64,000 bases of DNA, from positions 992,001-1,056,000 of the forward strand of contig NC_016946.1 of NCBI RefSeq assembly GCF_000277125.1. Reading direction: 5' to 3'. The translations under genes were made by a program, and so were the position numbers. The notes under the pieces were generated by a model. It was not told the origin of the DNA. It ran no database searches and saw only the letters and a program-made list of their open reading frames with translations. The stretch's first letter is position 1, and every line of letters starts with the position of its first letter. Origin of the DNA: Mycobacterium intracellulare ATCC 13950. GTDB taxonomy: Bacteria > Actinomycetota > Actinomycetes > Mycobacteriales > Mycobacteriaceae. This document shows, piece by piece, positions 9,240-18,036 of this stretch.

Positions 9240-10182
9240 ACTTCAGGGACCGCAATTGGCGGTCAGCGCAATCGGTTTCGGATGCGGCGCACTGATGCAG
9301 TCGCCGTCGAAGAAGGAACGGATGGCCGTGCTCGCCGGCGCCGTGGACAGCGGCATCACCCACTTCGACACCGCGCGGATGTACGGGCTGGGAATGGCCG
9401 AGGCTGAGCTCGGGGCCTTTTTGCGCACGGTCGACCGCGACAGCGTGACCATCGCCACCAAGTTCGGCATCGATGTCGGCGGCGCGGCGCGGCGGCTCGG
9501 CCGATTCCAGGCCCCGGCCCGGGCGCTGCTGAAAAAGGCTCCCGCGCTGCGCCGTATCGTCAAGCGGCAGCAGGCGCCGTCGGCGGGCGGCCGGGTGTAC
9601 GACGCGGCCGTTGCGACACGCAGCCTCGACGAGAGCCTGGCGGCGCTCGGCGTCGACCATGTCGACATCCTCTTCGTCCACGCGCCGAGGTCTCAGGACA
9701 CCGTTGCGAGCGACGAACTGCGCGAATTCTTTGAGCGGGCGCGCCAACAGGGAAAGATTCGCGCCTGGGGCGTCTCGCAGGACGAGGGGCTCGAGCTGGA
9801 CTTCGTCCGCGCATTCGGGCCGCGGGCAGTCAGCCAACTCCGCAGCGACTTGCTCGAGCCTTCGCCGAGACCGGCCGATATCGCATTCGGCGTACTCGAG
9901 CGGCCGCACCGCAAGCTCTCGGGCGCCTTGGTTGCCGACCCCGGAATGGCAAGCCGCTGGCGCGAAGCCCTGCAGGCCGACCCGCTGGCCCCCGGCGCGC
10001 TGGCTCGGCTGATCCTCGCCTCGTCGGTCACCGCAACGGGCTGCCGCGCAATCCTTTACAGCACCACCAGGCCGCAGCGGGTCACCGAAGCCGCCGACGC
10101 GGTCTCGTCGCCACCGGACGCCGAGACCGTGGCGCGGTTTCTCGCTCTCGTCAAGGAGTTCCGACAGGGTGCGGCCGCGTGA
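9226..10182 (+). CDS. aldo/keto reductase family protein
   Basis: 318 residues from a TTG start at 9226 that overlaps the end of the glycosyltransferase gene by 14 bp. I chose it because the encoded sequence then begins directly with the first AKR strand (RRVELQGPQLAVSAIGFG). Upstream starts would need a much longer overlap. Catalytic tetrad residues are visible: Asp48 and Tyr53 (HFDTARMYG), Lys79 (IATKFG) and His in DILFVHAP. An NAD(P)H-dependent carbonyl reductase is expected. With the GMC oxidoreductase directly downstream it may shape a sugar precursor or modify the glycan. Confidence 0.78.
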   Translation: MRRVELQGPQLAVSAIGFGCGALMQSPSKKERMAVLAGAVDSGITHFDTARMYGLGMAEAELGAFLRTVDRDSVTIATKFGIDVGGAARRLGRFQAPARALLKKAPALRRIVKRQQAPSAGGRVYDAAVATRSLDESLAALGVDHVDILFVHAPRSQDTVASDELREFFERARQQGKIRAWGVSQDEGLELDFVRAFGPRAVSQLRSDLLEPSPRPADIAFGVLERPHRKLSGALVADPGMASRWREALQADPLAPGALARLILASSVTATGCRAILYSTTRPQRVTEAADAVSSPPDAETVARFLALVKEFRQGAAA

Positions 10183-11876
10183 TTCGCGACATGGCGGACT
10201 TCGCCCACGGCATGACGATCGAAACGGATGTGGTGGTCGTCGGGGCCGGCCCGATCGGCATCGCGACCGCGCTGGAACTCGCCGGGTCGGGCGTGCAGGT
10301 GGTCCTCGTCGAAAGCGGCCTCGAACGCAACGACCGTGCGGCCCAAGCGCTGTCGAGGTTCGATTCCCGGCACGACGACTACTTCCATTCGCGTAGCGAG
10401 CTGACGGTCCGCCGGCAGGTCGGTGGAACCTCGGCGCTCTGGGGGGGACGCTGCCTCGAGTTCGACCCCATCGATTTCGAGGACCGGCCCATTACGGCGC
10501 AGGCGCCGTGGCCCATCGGATACGACGACGTCGAGCCCTACCTTCAGCGGGCCTGCGACTGGGCGGTATGCGGTCGGGCGGCGTTCAATGCGCGCGAGAT
10601 CCCCGAGATCGCGGAGCGCGACTTGGTCGCGGGCCTCCCCGACGGCGACGTGCGGACGACCGAGCTCGAGCGCTGGGCGCTACCAACCCGTTTCGGGCGC
10701 CGTTACCGGGCGGCGTTGCGAGACGCTCCCCATCTCACGCTGTGGACCGGCCTCACCTGCACCGAGATCGTGACGACGGCGGCCGGCGACGCCGTCGACC
10801 ACCTGGTGGTCAAGTCCTTGAACGGCGGTGCGGGGCGAGTGGTTGCGACGGACTACGTCATCGCGACCGGGGGTTTGGAGGCCACCCGCCTGCTGCTGGC
10901 GTCGGATCGCCATCACCCCGGGGGGCTGGGGAACGCGGGCGGGCACCTGGGGCGCTGGTACATGGCGCACGTCGAGGCCCGGGTCGCGCGCGTGCAATTC
11001 ACCACGGATGAGGTCATCCACGGATACGAGCGGGACGGGGAGGGGGTGTATGTTCGCCGGCGCTTCACCTTCGACCCGCAGCTGTTGCGCCAGAGCGGAA
11101 TGCCGAACGCCGCAATCTTCTTGGTGAATCCGCCGATCAGCGACCCGAGTCACGGAAGCGGGATTCTGTCCGGGGTGTACCTGACACTGATCTCGCCGAT
11201 CGGACGATTCCTGCTCGCGGAGGCGATCCGTGAGGCCCACACCAAGACCGACGGTTCGCCACGAATCCTTGCGCATCTGGGCAACGTCGTGCGAGACCTG
11301 TTCGGTTCCCTCCGGTTCGCCGTCGCCTTCTGCTACGCACGGTTCCTCCGCCGGGGCCGCAAGGCGCCCGGGTTCTTCGTGAAGAGCGCCGACAATCGCT
11401 ACCTGCTGCAGTACCACGGCGAGCACCTTCCGCACTGGGAGAGCCGGGTCGAGCTGACCGACGAACGAGACGCCCTCGGCATGAGGAGGATTCGCACCAG
11501 CATGCACTTCTCCGACGCCGATTACGCAAGCGTGCGCAAGGCCATCGCCGCCATCGATGACCACCTTCGCCGCCACGGCGTGGGATACGTGGAGTGGCTG
11601 ACCGACGATGTCGAGGCCGCGGTCCGTGCGTACATGAAGAAGCGGACCGGTTACCACCAGGCGGGAACCACCCGGATGTCGACATCGCCGGAAGGCGGCG
11701 TCGTAGATCCACACCTGCAAGTCCATGGGGTTCGCGGACTCTACGTCGCGAGCACGTCGGTGTTGCCGACATCGAGCCAGGCCAACCCGACGCTTCTCGG
11801 GATCGCGCTGGGCGTGCGGCTCGCGGAGCGTCTGGCGAAAGCCCGAATCACCTGCTCGTCAACGGATTCGAGCTAA
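10179..11876 (+). CDS. GMC-family FAD oxidoreductase
   Basis: 565 residues. The N-terminal FAD site is VVVVGAGPIGIATALELA (about 18-35). The C-terminal GMC block has YHQAGTTRM (catalytic His) and LPTSSQANPTLLGIALG. Enzymes of this superfamily oxidise alcohol groups of sugars, choline or similar compounds. The GTG start overlaps the aldo/keto reductase stop (GTGA), so an oxidation-reduction pair acting on one substrate is plausible. No signal peptide is visible, so it should act in the cytoplasm. It converges with the TIM-barrel gene (14-bp gap). Confidence 0.85.
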   Translation: MIRDMADFAHGMTIETDVVVVGAGPIGIATALELAGSGVQVVLVESGLERNDRAAQALSRFDSRHDDYFHSRSELTVRRQVGGTSALWGGRCLEFDPIDFEDRPITAQAPWPIGYDDVEPYLQRACDWAVCGRAAFNAREIPEIAERDLVAGLPDGDVRTTELERWALPTRFGRRYRAALRDAPHLTLWTGLTCTEIVTTAAGDAVDHLVVKSLNGGAGRVVATDYVIATGGLEATRLLLASDRHHPGGLGNAGGHLGRWYMAHVEARVARVQFTTDEVIHGYERDGEGVYVRRRFTFDPQLLRQSGMPNAAIFLVNPPISDPSHGSGILSGVYLTLISPIGRFLLAEAIREAHTKTDGSPRILAHLGNVVRDLFGSLRFAVAFCYARFLRRGRKAPGFFVKSADNRYLLQYHGEHLPHWESRVELTDERDALGMRRIRTSMHFSDADYASVRKAIAAIDDHLRRHGVGYVEWLTDDVEAAVRAYMKKRTGYHQAGTTRMSTSPEGGVVDPHLQVHGVRGLYVASTSVLPTSSQANPTLLGIALGVRLAERLAKARITCSSTDSS

Positions 11877-11890
11877 CCGGGGTCCGGGGA

Positions 11891-12766
11891 TCACGTCGGG
11901 ACCTGCCACAGCTCGTCGATCAGCGACTTCGTCTGCCGAATGTTCGCGCGGCTGGATGCGCCGAAGACGATCGAATGGATCTGCGGCTGACCGCAGACGT
12001 AATCGATGGCCTCGCGGGGCGGGATCGCGCCCGAGGCGAGCACCGACATCGCGATCAGCCGGCAGCGGCGCTCGCGGATTGTCCTCTCGTAGAGCTCGAT
12101 TCCGCCACACATCCGGAAGCCGATCTTGTTGAAATTGGCGCACACGATCGGATTCTCGATTCCCTGGCCGTCGAGGGCGTCGAGCAGGCGCGGGAGATTC
12201 ATGGTGATGAACCCCGGCTCGGCACCGTACTTGAGCCTGACGTGGTCGGAGAAAAACCGGAACCCCTCGTCCATGCCCAGGCCGAGAAGCAAGTCGGTGA
12301 CGACGTTTTGAATGAAGATGACGGGCGTGGACAGTCCGGTGAACATCTTCATCTCGGCGTCGACCAATAGCTGCATGATCGGCTCGATGTCCTTGCCCGC
12401 GAGGGCGACACCGCCCTTGAACATCGACTTGACGGCCCCATCGTCGGGCAGGAACCTGCGCAGCGCCTCGAGCATCCCGAACTCGGTCACGGCGTTGGCG
12501 TACTTGTGCGCGTACGGCATGCACGGGTAGAAGACGTAGTCGGGGTAGCGGGTCCGGTTGGCGCGGAAATGATCGCAGATTTCGCCGACCCGGTCGTGCG
12601 TCGTGCACACGAACGTGCGGATGCCTTCCTGGTACGCGGCGTCCAGCGTCCCCAGCACGGGCGGTAGGTGCTGAAACCGTATCGCCTGGGCGCGCGCTTT
12701 CTCCTCGGACATGTGGTTGACGCCGAAGAACTGGTTGTCGCCGAACAGCACACGGTCCATGGTCAC
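11891..12766 (-). CDS. uncharacterised TIM-barrel protein, distantly aldo/keto-reductase-like
   Basis: 291 residues. It opens with FGDNQFFGVNHMSEEKA and ends with SIVFGASSRANIRQTKSLID. The second block resembles the last strand-helix of aldo/keto reductases, where the cofactor phosphate is held. The canonical Asp-Tyr-Lys-His tetrad is not evident, so I do not call it a reductase. Its GTG start overlaps the stop of the upstream Gfo/Idh/MocA gene (GTGA), which suggests it works on the same intermediate. Confidence 0.6.
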   Translation of the reverse strand: MTMDRVLFGDNQFFGVNHMSEEKARAQAIRFQHLPPVLGTLDAAYQEGIRTFVCTTHDRVGEICDHFRANRTRYPDYVFYPCMPYAHKYANAVTEFGMLEALRRFLPDDGAVKSMFKGGVALAGKDIEPIMQLLVDAEMKMFTGLSTPVIFIQNVVTDLLLGLGMDEGFRFFSDHVRLKYGAEPGFITMNLPRLLDALDGQGIENPIVCANFNKIGFRMCGGIELYERTIRERRCRLIAMSVLASGAIPPREAIDYVCGQPQIHSIVFGASSRANIRQTKSLIDELWQVPT

Positions 12767-13881
12767 GATGCCCTCGGGGACGTGAGTTTCCTGATGCGCG
12801 CGACGATCTCGCGGCGCCGCGAGCCGCGCGGGGAGCCATTCGCGGCCGCCTGAGGCAGGGGTGACGCGCCGGCTCCAGCGCCGGTGATCATGTCGACCAC
12901 ACGATCGACGTCGAGCGCCGAGCGAAAAGTGTTCTCGCCGTTCACCCGGTTGTTCTTGATGCTCTGCGCGAAATAGTCGATCTGCGCCGAATACTCTTCA
13001 CCCCGAAGGTAATACCAGACCTCGTCGGTGAGATCGGTCGTGTACCGGATCGTCCATCCCGCCCCCAGGTCGGGGACCCCGGGGTGCGTCTCGCGGAGAT
13101 AGATCTGGCATTCCTGCCGATCGGCGACGACGCGGCCGTTGGTTCCCCACACCGAAACCTTCGTCGACATCTTGCGAAAGCTCTCGTCGCTCCAGTTCAC
13201 GCACAGCTGGCCGCTGGCGCCGTTGCCGTAGCGCATCGTGCAGTAGACCTCGTCGTCGACGTCGCGCGAGAAGACGCTGTGGCGGACGACTCCGTCGACC
13301 GCAAGGGGCACGCCGGCGATGAAGTTCATCAAATCGATGGCGTGGCAGGCGTAGTCGTAGAGGGCGCCACCGCCTTCGGCTTTGACGCCGCGCCACGTGC
13401 TTCCCTTCTGTCGAAGGACGACGGGGCCGTATGCCTCGGCACGCACGTGGTGTACCTGCCCGAGAGCCCCCGCCGCGACGATTCGTGCCGCCTCTTGGAA
13501 GGCGCCGATGAAGCGGCAGTGATAGCCGACCTGCGTGACGAGCCGATTACTCTCGGCGAGCGTCACCAGGCGCTCGCCGTCGCGGACATCGAGGACGAAC
13601 GGTTTCTCGCAGAAGACGTGTGTGCCTCGGGCAAGGGCCTTTTCGACCATCGGCGCGTGCATCCGCGACGGAACGGCGACGACAACCGCGTCGGCCTTCG
13701 TCTGCGCCAGCATCCGATCGAAATCGTCGTAGCAGTCCAGACCGGTGTATTTGGCCAGGATGTCGCGCAGATAGCCGGCGGAGTCACACACGCCGACCAC
13801 GTCGAGGTCTGGGTGCGTGCGAAGTATTGCGAGGTGCGAAAGACCCATCTTGCCCAGGCCGACTATGGCCGTTCGAATCAT
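12763..13881 (-). CDS. Gfo/Idh/MocA-family NAD(P)-dependent sugar oxidoreductase
   Basis: 372 residues. It has an N-terminal Rossmann fold (AIVGLGKMGLSHLAIL, about 5-20) and the family signature FCEKPFVLD (about 94-102, EKP intact). In the C-terminal alpha/beta domain DYACHAIDLMNFI carries the usual His. These enzymes oxidise, reduce or rearrange sugars and inositols, often on nucleotide-activated substrates. First gene of a two-gene minus-strand unit with the TIM-barrel protein. About 210 bp separates it from the divergent PssD gene and must hold both promoters. Confidence 0.87.
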   Translation of the reverse strand: MIRTAIVGLGKMGLSHLAILRTHPDLDVVGVCDSAGYLRDILAKYTGLDCYDDFDRMLAQTKADAVVVAVPSRMHAPMVEKALARGTHVFCEKPFVLDVRDGERLVTLAESNRLVTQVGYHCRFIGAFQEAARIVAAGALGQVHHVRAEAYGPVVLRQKGSTWRGVKAEGGGALYDYACHAIDLMNFIAGVPLAVDGVVRHSVFSRDVDDEVYCTMRYGNGASGQLCVNWSDESFRKMSTKVSVWGTNGRVVADRQECQIYLRETHPGVPDLGAGWTIRYTTDLTDEVWYYLRGEEYSAQIDYFAQSIKNNRVNGENTFRSALDVDRVVDMITGAGAGASPLPQAAANGSPRGSRRREIVARIRKLTSPRAS

Positions 13882-14091
13882 GGTCCGCGCCTCTACTCAC
13901 TCCGAGTGCCGCATCGGCAACGTGTACGGCCCGCCAACAAGGTGGACGTTAGCATCCGGTCAACGCATCATCGCGAAATCCGCTCGATCTGTTTGCCGTC
14001 GCAACCCGGGGACGGCCACGATGGGAGTTAGTCTTTGACATCGGGATCGCCGCGCCGCCAGAAGATCGGCGCGCCTCAACCGAGGGGAGAC

Positions 14092-14547
14092 ATGGGTCGG
14101 CTGCTCCTCATCGCGTCCTCCGGTGGGCACATCTACGAGATGTTCTGCCTGCGCGAGTTCTGGCAGGACAAGGATCGGTTTTGGGTGAGTTTCGGGACCG
14201 CCGACGCCCGTTACCTGTTGCGCGACGAGCGCGAGGTGTACTGGGCCGCGCACCCGACGGTCCGTAACGTGCCCAACCTGCTGCGCAATCTGGTGCTGGC
14301 CCTACGCCTTTTGATCCGCCACCGCCCCGCCATGATCTTGACGACCGGATCGGGCGTGGCCGCACCCTTCCTGTGGCTGGCCTGGCTGCTGCGGATTCCC
14401 ACCGTGTTCGTCGAATCCATCACCCGCATCACCGAACTCTCGCTCACCGCCCGCATGGTGAAGCCGTTCGCCTCCCGCTTTCTGGTGCAGTGGCCCGAGT
14501 TGGCCGACCGGATTCCCCGCACCGAGTATCACGGGAGGATCGTGTGA
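14092..14547 (+). CDS. PssD/Alg14-like glycosyltransferase subunit
   Basis: 151 residues from the ATG at 14092, which follows GAGGGGAGA at 14082-14089; a longer upstream frame has no such site. It begins with GRLLLIASSGGHIYEM, the Alg14/PssD/Cps14F signature, and has a hydrophobic central segment (PFLWLAWLLRIPTVFVES) suited to holding the complex at the membrane. Alg14-type proteins recruit the catalytic Alg13-type partner, here the next gene, with which it overlaps (GTGA). Together they should add an early sugar to a lipid-linked acceptor. Confidence 0.85.
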   Translation: MGRLLLIASSGGHIYEMFCLREFWQDKDRFWVSFGTADARYLLRDEREVYWAAHPTVRNVPNLLRNLVLALRLLIRHRPAMILTTGSGVAAPFLWLAWLLRIPTVFVESITRITELSLTARMVKPFASRFLVQWPELADRIPRTEYHGRIV

Positions 14548-15029
14548 TCTTCGTGATCATGGGGATGGAGGTCCATCCCTTCGACCGGCTGGCGCGCGCG
14601 GTGGACGAGCTGGCGCGCACCGACGCGGTGGGGGAGGACTTTTTCGTACAGCTCGGAACCTGCAAATTCGAGCCGCGCCACGCCGCGTTCGAGCGCTTCC
14701 TGTCCTTCGGGGACGTCTGCACGCACATCCGGCGGGCCTCCGTCGCAGTGACCCACGCGGGCGCCGGATCGACGCTGCTGTGCGTCGAGCAAGGGAAACA
14801 TCCCGTGCTGGTGCCGCGTCGCTCGTCGCGCGGGGAGCACGTCGATGAGCACCAGCTGCCGTTCGCCGAGAAGATGGCGGGTGCCGGGCTGGCGACCGTG
14901 GCCCGGGAAACAGAGGAGCTCCCGGCGGCCATCGCGGCGACGCGGTCCCGATCGGCGCCACCCGATGCGCTGGGCCGGGCCCGCGAACTCACCGGGTGGC
15001 TGGAGACGTTCTGGCGGGGCCTGGCCTGA
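14544..15029 (+). CDS. PssE/Alg13-like glycosyltransferase catalytic subunit
   Basis: 161 residues from a GTG that overlaps the PssD stop. The fold is the C-terminal half of a GT-B enzyme (GT28-like): VIFVIMGMEVHPF at the start, CTHIRRASVAVTHAGAGST (the HAGAGS nucleotide-sugar loop) and a later VLVPRRSSRGEHVDEHQ. It should pair with PssD to form the active transferase. It converges with a GT4 gene (8-bp gap). Confidence 0.85.
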   Translation: MIFVIMGMEVHPFDRLARAVDELARTDAVGEDFFVQLGTCKFEPRHAAFERFLSFGDVCTHIRRASVAVTHAGAGSTLLCVEQGKHPVLVPRRSSRGEHVDEHQLPFAEKMAGAGLATVARETEELPAAIAATRSRSAPPDALGRARELTGWLETFWRGLA

Positions 15030-15037
15030 GCCTCCCG

Positions 15038-16096
15038 TCACCGCCGGCGATCCAGCACCTGGGCGATGACGTCCAAAATGCGCACGGCGACAAGGTCAAC
15101 CGCGCATCGGTGCGCGTAGTGGCGCGCCGCTTCGGCCCCCAGGCGGGCCGCGGTCACCGGATCGGCCAGGAGGTCGAAAGCGGCGGCGAGCCCGGCGACG
15201 TCGTCGACCCCGATCGGGGGCAAACCCGCCGGCTGGTATTCGGGCAATGCGCCGGCGGTCGACACGATCGGCATGACGCCCAGCTGCATCGAGAGCGACT
15301 GCACGCCACTCTGTGAGGCGCGCCGATAGTGGGCGAGCGACCCTTTGGCGGCGGCCAGCGTGGGGATGACATCGGCGTAGCGGAAGCTGCCGTTGCGCCA
15401 GAGCGTGTGTTTGGGCAGGGCTTCGGCGTCCAGCGGCCCGTCGCCGACGAGCACCAGGTTGTCGCCTCGCCAGCCGCCGCCGATCACATGCCGCTGCCAG
15501 GCCGCCAGCACGACATCGACGTTCTTGTACGGGTTGAGCCGGCCGAACATGACGAAATCGCGGCGCCGTTCGGGCCCCACGAACGGCGGAACGCGGTCGA
15601 GATCGAGGTCGCTGGCCAACGGCACGACATGCACCGGCGTACCGGCGACATCGCGGCGCGCGGACACCGCGGCCGCGACATAGTCGCTGTAGGTGATGGT
15701 GGCGGCCGAGCGCGCGGCCCAGCGGTCGAACACGGCGCGCTCGTAGGCCGGGGTCAGTTCGTCGGGGTCGTGCGGCCGATCGTCGTGTACCACCTGAATG
15801 CGGGGGGCTCGCCCGGCCAACGCGATCCAGCGCGGATCCCGGACCAGTTCGGCGATCACGATGTCGGGCCGGAAGCGGCGGACGCGGCGCCAGGCCTTCA
15901 GGGTCGGCAGCCAGGTCGCGGCCGTGCGAAAGCGCGGGTCGAGCACCAACTCGTAATCGCGCGCGGCGTCCGATTCCGGATGCTGATCGGAGGTGACCAA
16001 CAGCACGTCGGCACCGTGGCGCAGCAGCGCTTCGGCTTGCACCCGCACCGCCGGTCGCGTCCACGGCGAAAGCCACAGCACCCGAGGCGAATTCAC
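15038..16096 (-). CDS. glycosyltransferase, GT4-like
   Basis: 352 residues with a GT-B pattern: RVLWLSPWTRPAVRVQAEAL at the N-terminus, VMFGRLNPYKNVDVVLAAW at the start of the second Rossmann domain, and ASQSGVQSLSMQLGVMPIV where most GT4 enzymes have EX7E. The first Glu is replaced there, so the donor site may be unusual. The GTG start overlaps the stop of the upstream GT2-GT4 gene (GTGA). Last gene of the minus-strand sugar operon. Confidence 0.78.
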   Translation of the reverse strand: MNSPRVLWLSPWTRPAVRVQAEALLRHGADVLLVTSDQHPESDAARDYELVLDPRFRTAATWLPTLKAWRRVRRFRPDIVIAELVRDPRWIALAGRAPRIQVVHDDRPHDPDELTPAYERAVFDRWAARSAATITYSDYVAAAVSARRDVAGTPVHVVPLASDLDLDRVPPFVGPERRRDFVMFGRLNPYKNVDVVLAAWQRHVIGGGWRGDNLVLVGDGPLDAEALPKHTLWRNGSFRYADVIPTLAAAKGSLAHYRRASQSGVQSLSMQLGVMPIVSTAGALPEYQPAGLPPIGVDDVAGLAAAFDLLADPVTAARLGAEAARHYAHRCAVDLVAVRILDVIAQVLDRRR

Positions 16097-18036
16097 AGCA
16101 CAGCCCCGATCGCGCCCAGGTAGGCGTCGGCCATCGCCTCCACCGTGTAGTGCTTGCGCATGCGCTCATAGCCGCGTCGTCCGACCGACGGCAGCGCGTC
16201 GGGCTCCGCCATGATCCGGGCCAAGTGTTCTCGCCACCCCAACGCGGAGACGGGCTCGACCAGGAACCCCGCCCCTCCGAAATCCAACATTTCCGGGACA
16301 GCACAAATCGCCGACGCCGCGACCGGCACCGCCCTGGCCATCGCCTCGAGGATCACCACCGGGAAGGCCTCGGAGCGGCTGGGAACACACAGCAGGTCCG
16401 CGTCGGCCAGCGCGGGGCCCGGCCCGGCCGACCATCCCCGCCACTGGACGCGATCCCCCAACCCGGCGGGTGTGCGTGCCTGCAGCCTCTCTCGATCGGG
16501 CCCGTCGCCGAAAATCGACAATCGCCAGGGCATCTCAGCGAGGCCGCTCAGCGCCTCGATCAGCAGATGCGGGTTCTTGTGCTCGACGATGCGTGAGAGC
16601 ATGACCAGGTGCAGCGGTCGGCCGGCGCCGCGATGCCGGGGGCTCGGCTCCCCGAGGTCGGCGACGCCGTTGGGCGCGACGAAGTACCGTCCCCGGAGCC
16701 GGTGCTGTTTGGTCAGCATGTCCCAATGGCGTTGTGCCAAAACGATGAATCCGTCCGCGCGGCGCATCGCCGCGGCCAGTGGCCGCGAGTAGATCGGCCG
16801 GTCCTCCTCGGGAGGGACGTGCGGTGCGACCAGCCATCGACGGCTCCGGCCGGCGGCGCGCCACAACGTGCCGAAGCCCACCTCGGTATTGGTGTCGCCG
16901 GTGATCAGCACCGCCGGGCCCTCGGTCATGTCGACCATCGGCGCCCACCACGGCTGGCGGATCACCCGCACCGTGTCCGGAATTTCGGCGATCAGCGGGC
17001 CGAACCGCTGCACGCAGACGACAGTGACCGCGTAGCCGCGGCGGTCCAATTCCGTTGCCAAGAGCGCCTTTTGCCGCTCGGCGCCCCCGTAGACCAGGCG
17101 GTTGGTGGCGATGACTATCGACGGCAGGCCGGTTTGCCGGCGCGCGCGTTTGCCCCGCCGTAGCCGCTGCAGGGCGGCTGTGCCGGCCAGGTACACGTCC
17201 GCGTGGTGGACGCTGTTGTGATGTTCGAGCAACAGCGCGGTGTTGGTTCGCGCCAGGTCCCGGTCGCGGCGCTGTCGGGGGCCGTCGTCGCTCACCGGGT
17301 CGCGGCGCTCGACGCCGAGCTCGTCGGCGAGCAGGATGCGCCAGCCGGCGGCGCGGGCCCGGGCCTGCCAGTCGGCCACCTCGCCGTAGCCGAAGTACTC
17401 CTCGTCGAAGGGGCCGATGGTGTTCCAGGCCGCGCGGCTGATCACCAGGCAGATCGGAGCCAAATCGCCGTCGATGCTTCGCGATTCGGGAGGCTGGTGA
17501 GAGTACCGCCGTGCGGGCGTCGTGCGACGGTGCGGGCCGGCGCGCCCGCCCGCCGCGCGCAGCTCGCGGCTGACGGTGTGGCGGCGGGCGGCGACGTCCC
17601 ACGGCGCCCGGTCCGGCGCGGCGGCGTCGCGTGCGAGCGGCGAAACCGCCGCCACCCTGGGCTGACCAAGTAACTCGCGGGTCCGGTTCAGCGGCCCCAG
17701 CAGGTGGGCATGGGGGTCCAGCAGCAGGAGGTCTGTATCGGCGGGCATGTGCTCCACCAGCGTGTTGCAGGCCGCGGCGAAACCGACGTTCGCCTGGCCC
17801 GAAAACCACCGGACCGCAGGATATTTCGCGGCGAGTTCCGCATGCCCCGAGCCGCTGCGGTCGTAGACGTGAACCGGCAGCTCGGGTAGATGCTCGGCGA
17901 CGCTGTCGAGGCAGACCTCGAGCGACTCGTGGCCGCGTTGGCTCACGATCAGCACGGCCAGCGAGCGCGTGGGCGGCAGGCCGGCGGTGTCGCCGACTGG
18001 GCGCTTCAGATATGCCCGGTCCGTTTCACGGGTCAT
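16093..18036 (-). CDS. two-domain glycosyltransferase: GT2 fused to GT4
   Basis: 647 residues from the ATG at 18036, which overlaps the flippase stop (ATGA); the longer open frame upstream is a shadow of the flippase gene. Residues about 20-310 are GT2-like (LAVLIVSQRGHESLEVCLDS, a DxD-like DLLLLDPHAH, and FDEEYFGYGEVADWQARARA with the typical acidic triplet). Residues about 340-645 are GT4-like (IVIATNRLVYGGAERQK, VMLSRIVEHKNPHLLIEAL, VPSRSEAFPVVILEAMA with EX7E). One polypeptide may therefore add two successive sugars, one inverting and one retaining. No membrane segments. Confidence 0.85.
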   Translation of the reverse strand: MTRETDRAYLKRPVGDTAGLPPTRSLAVLIVSQRGHESLEVCLDSVAEHLPELPVHVYDRSGSGHAELAAKYPAVRWFSGQANVGFAAACNTLVEHMPADTDLLLLDPHAHLLGPLNRTRELLGQPRVAAVSPLARDAAAPDRAPWDVAARRHTVSRELRAAGGRAGPHRRTTPARRYSHQPPESRSIDGDLAPICLVISRAAWNTIGPFDEEYFGYGEVADWQARARAAGWRILLADELGVERRDPVSDDGPRQRRDRDLARTNTALLLEHHNSVHHADVYLAGTAALQRLRRGKRARRQTGLPSIVIATNRLVYGGAERQKALLATELDRRGYAVTVVCVQRFGPLIAEIPDTVRVIRQPWWAPMVDMTEGPAVLITGDTNTEVGFGTLWRAAGRSRRWLVAPHVPPEEDRPIYSRPLAAAMRRADGFIVLAQRHWDMLTKQHRLRGRYFVAPNGVADLGEPSPRHRGAGRPLHLVMLSRIVEHKNPHLLIEALSGLAEMPWRLSIFGDGPDRERLQARTPAGLGDRVQWRGWSAGPGPALADADLLCVPSRSEAFPVVILEAMARAVPVAASAICAVPEMLDFGGAGFLVEPVSALGWREHLARIMAEPDALPSVGRRGYERMRKHYTVEAMADAYLGAIGAVL

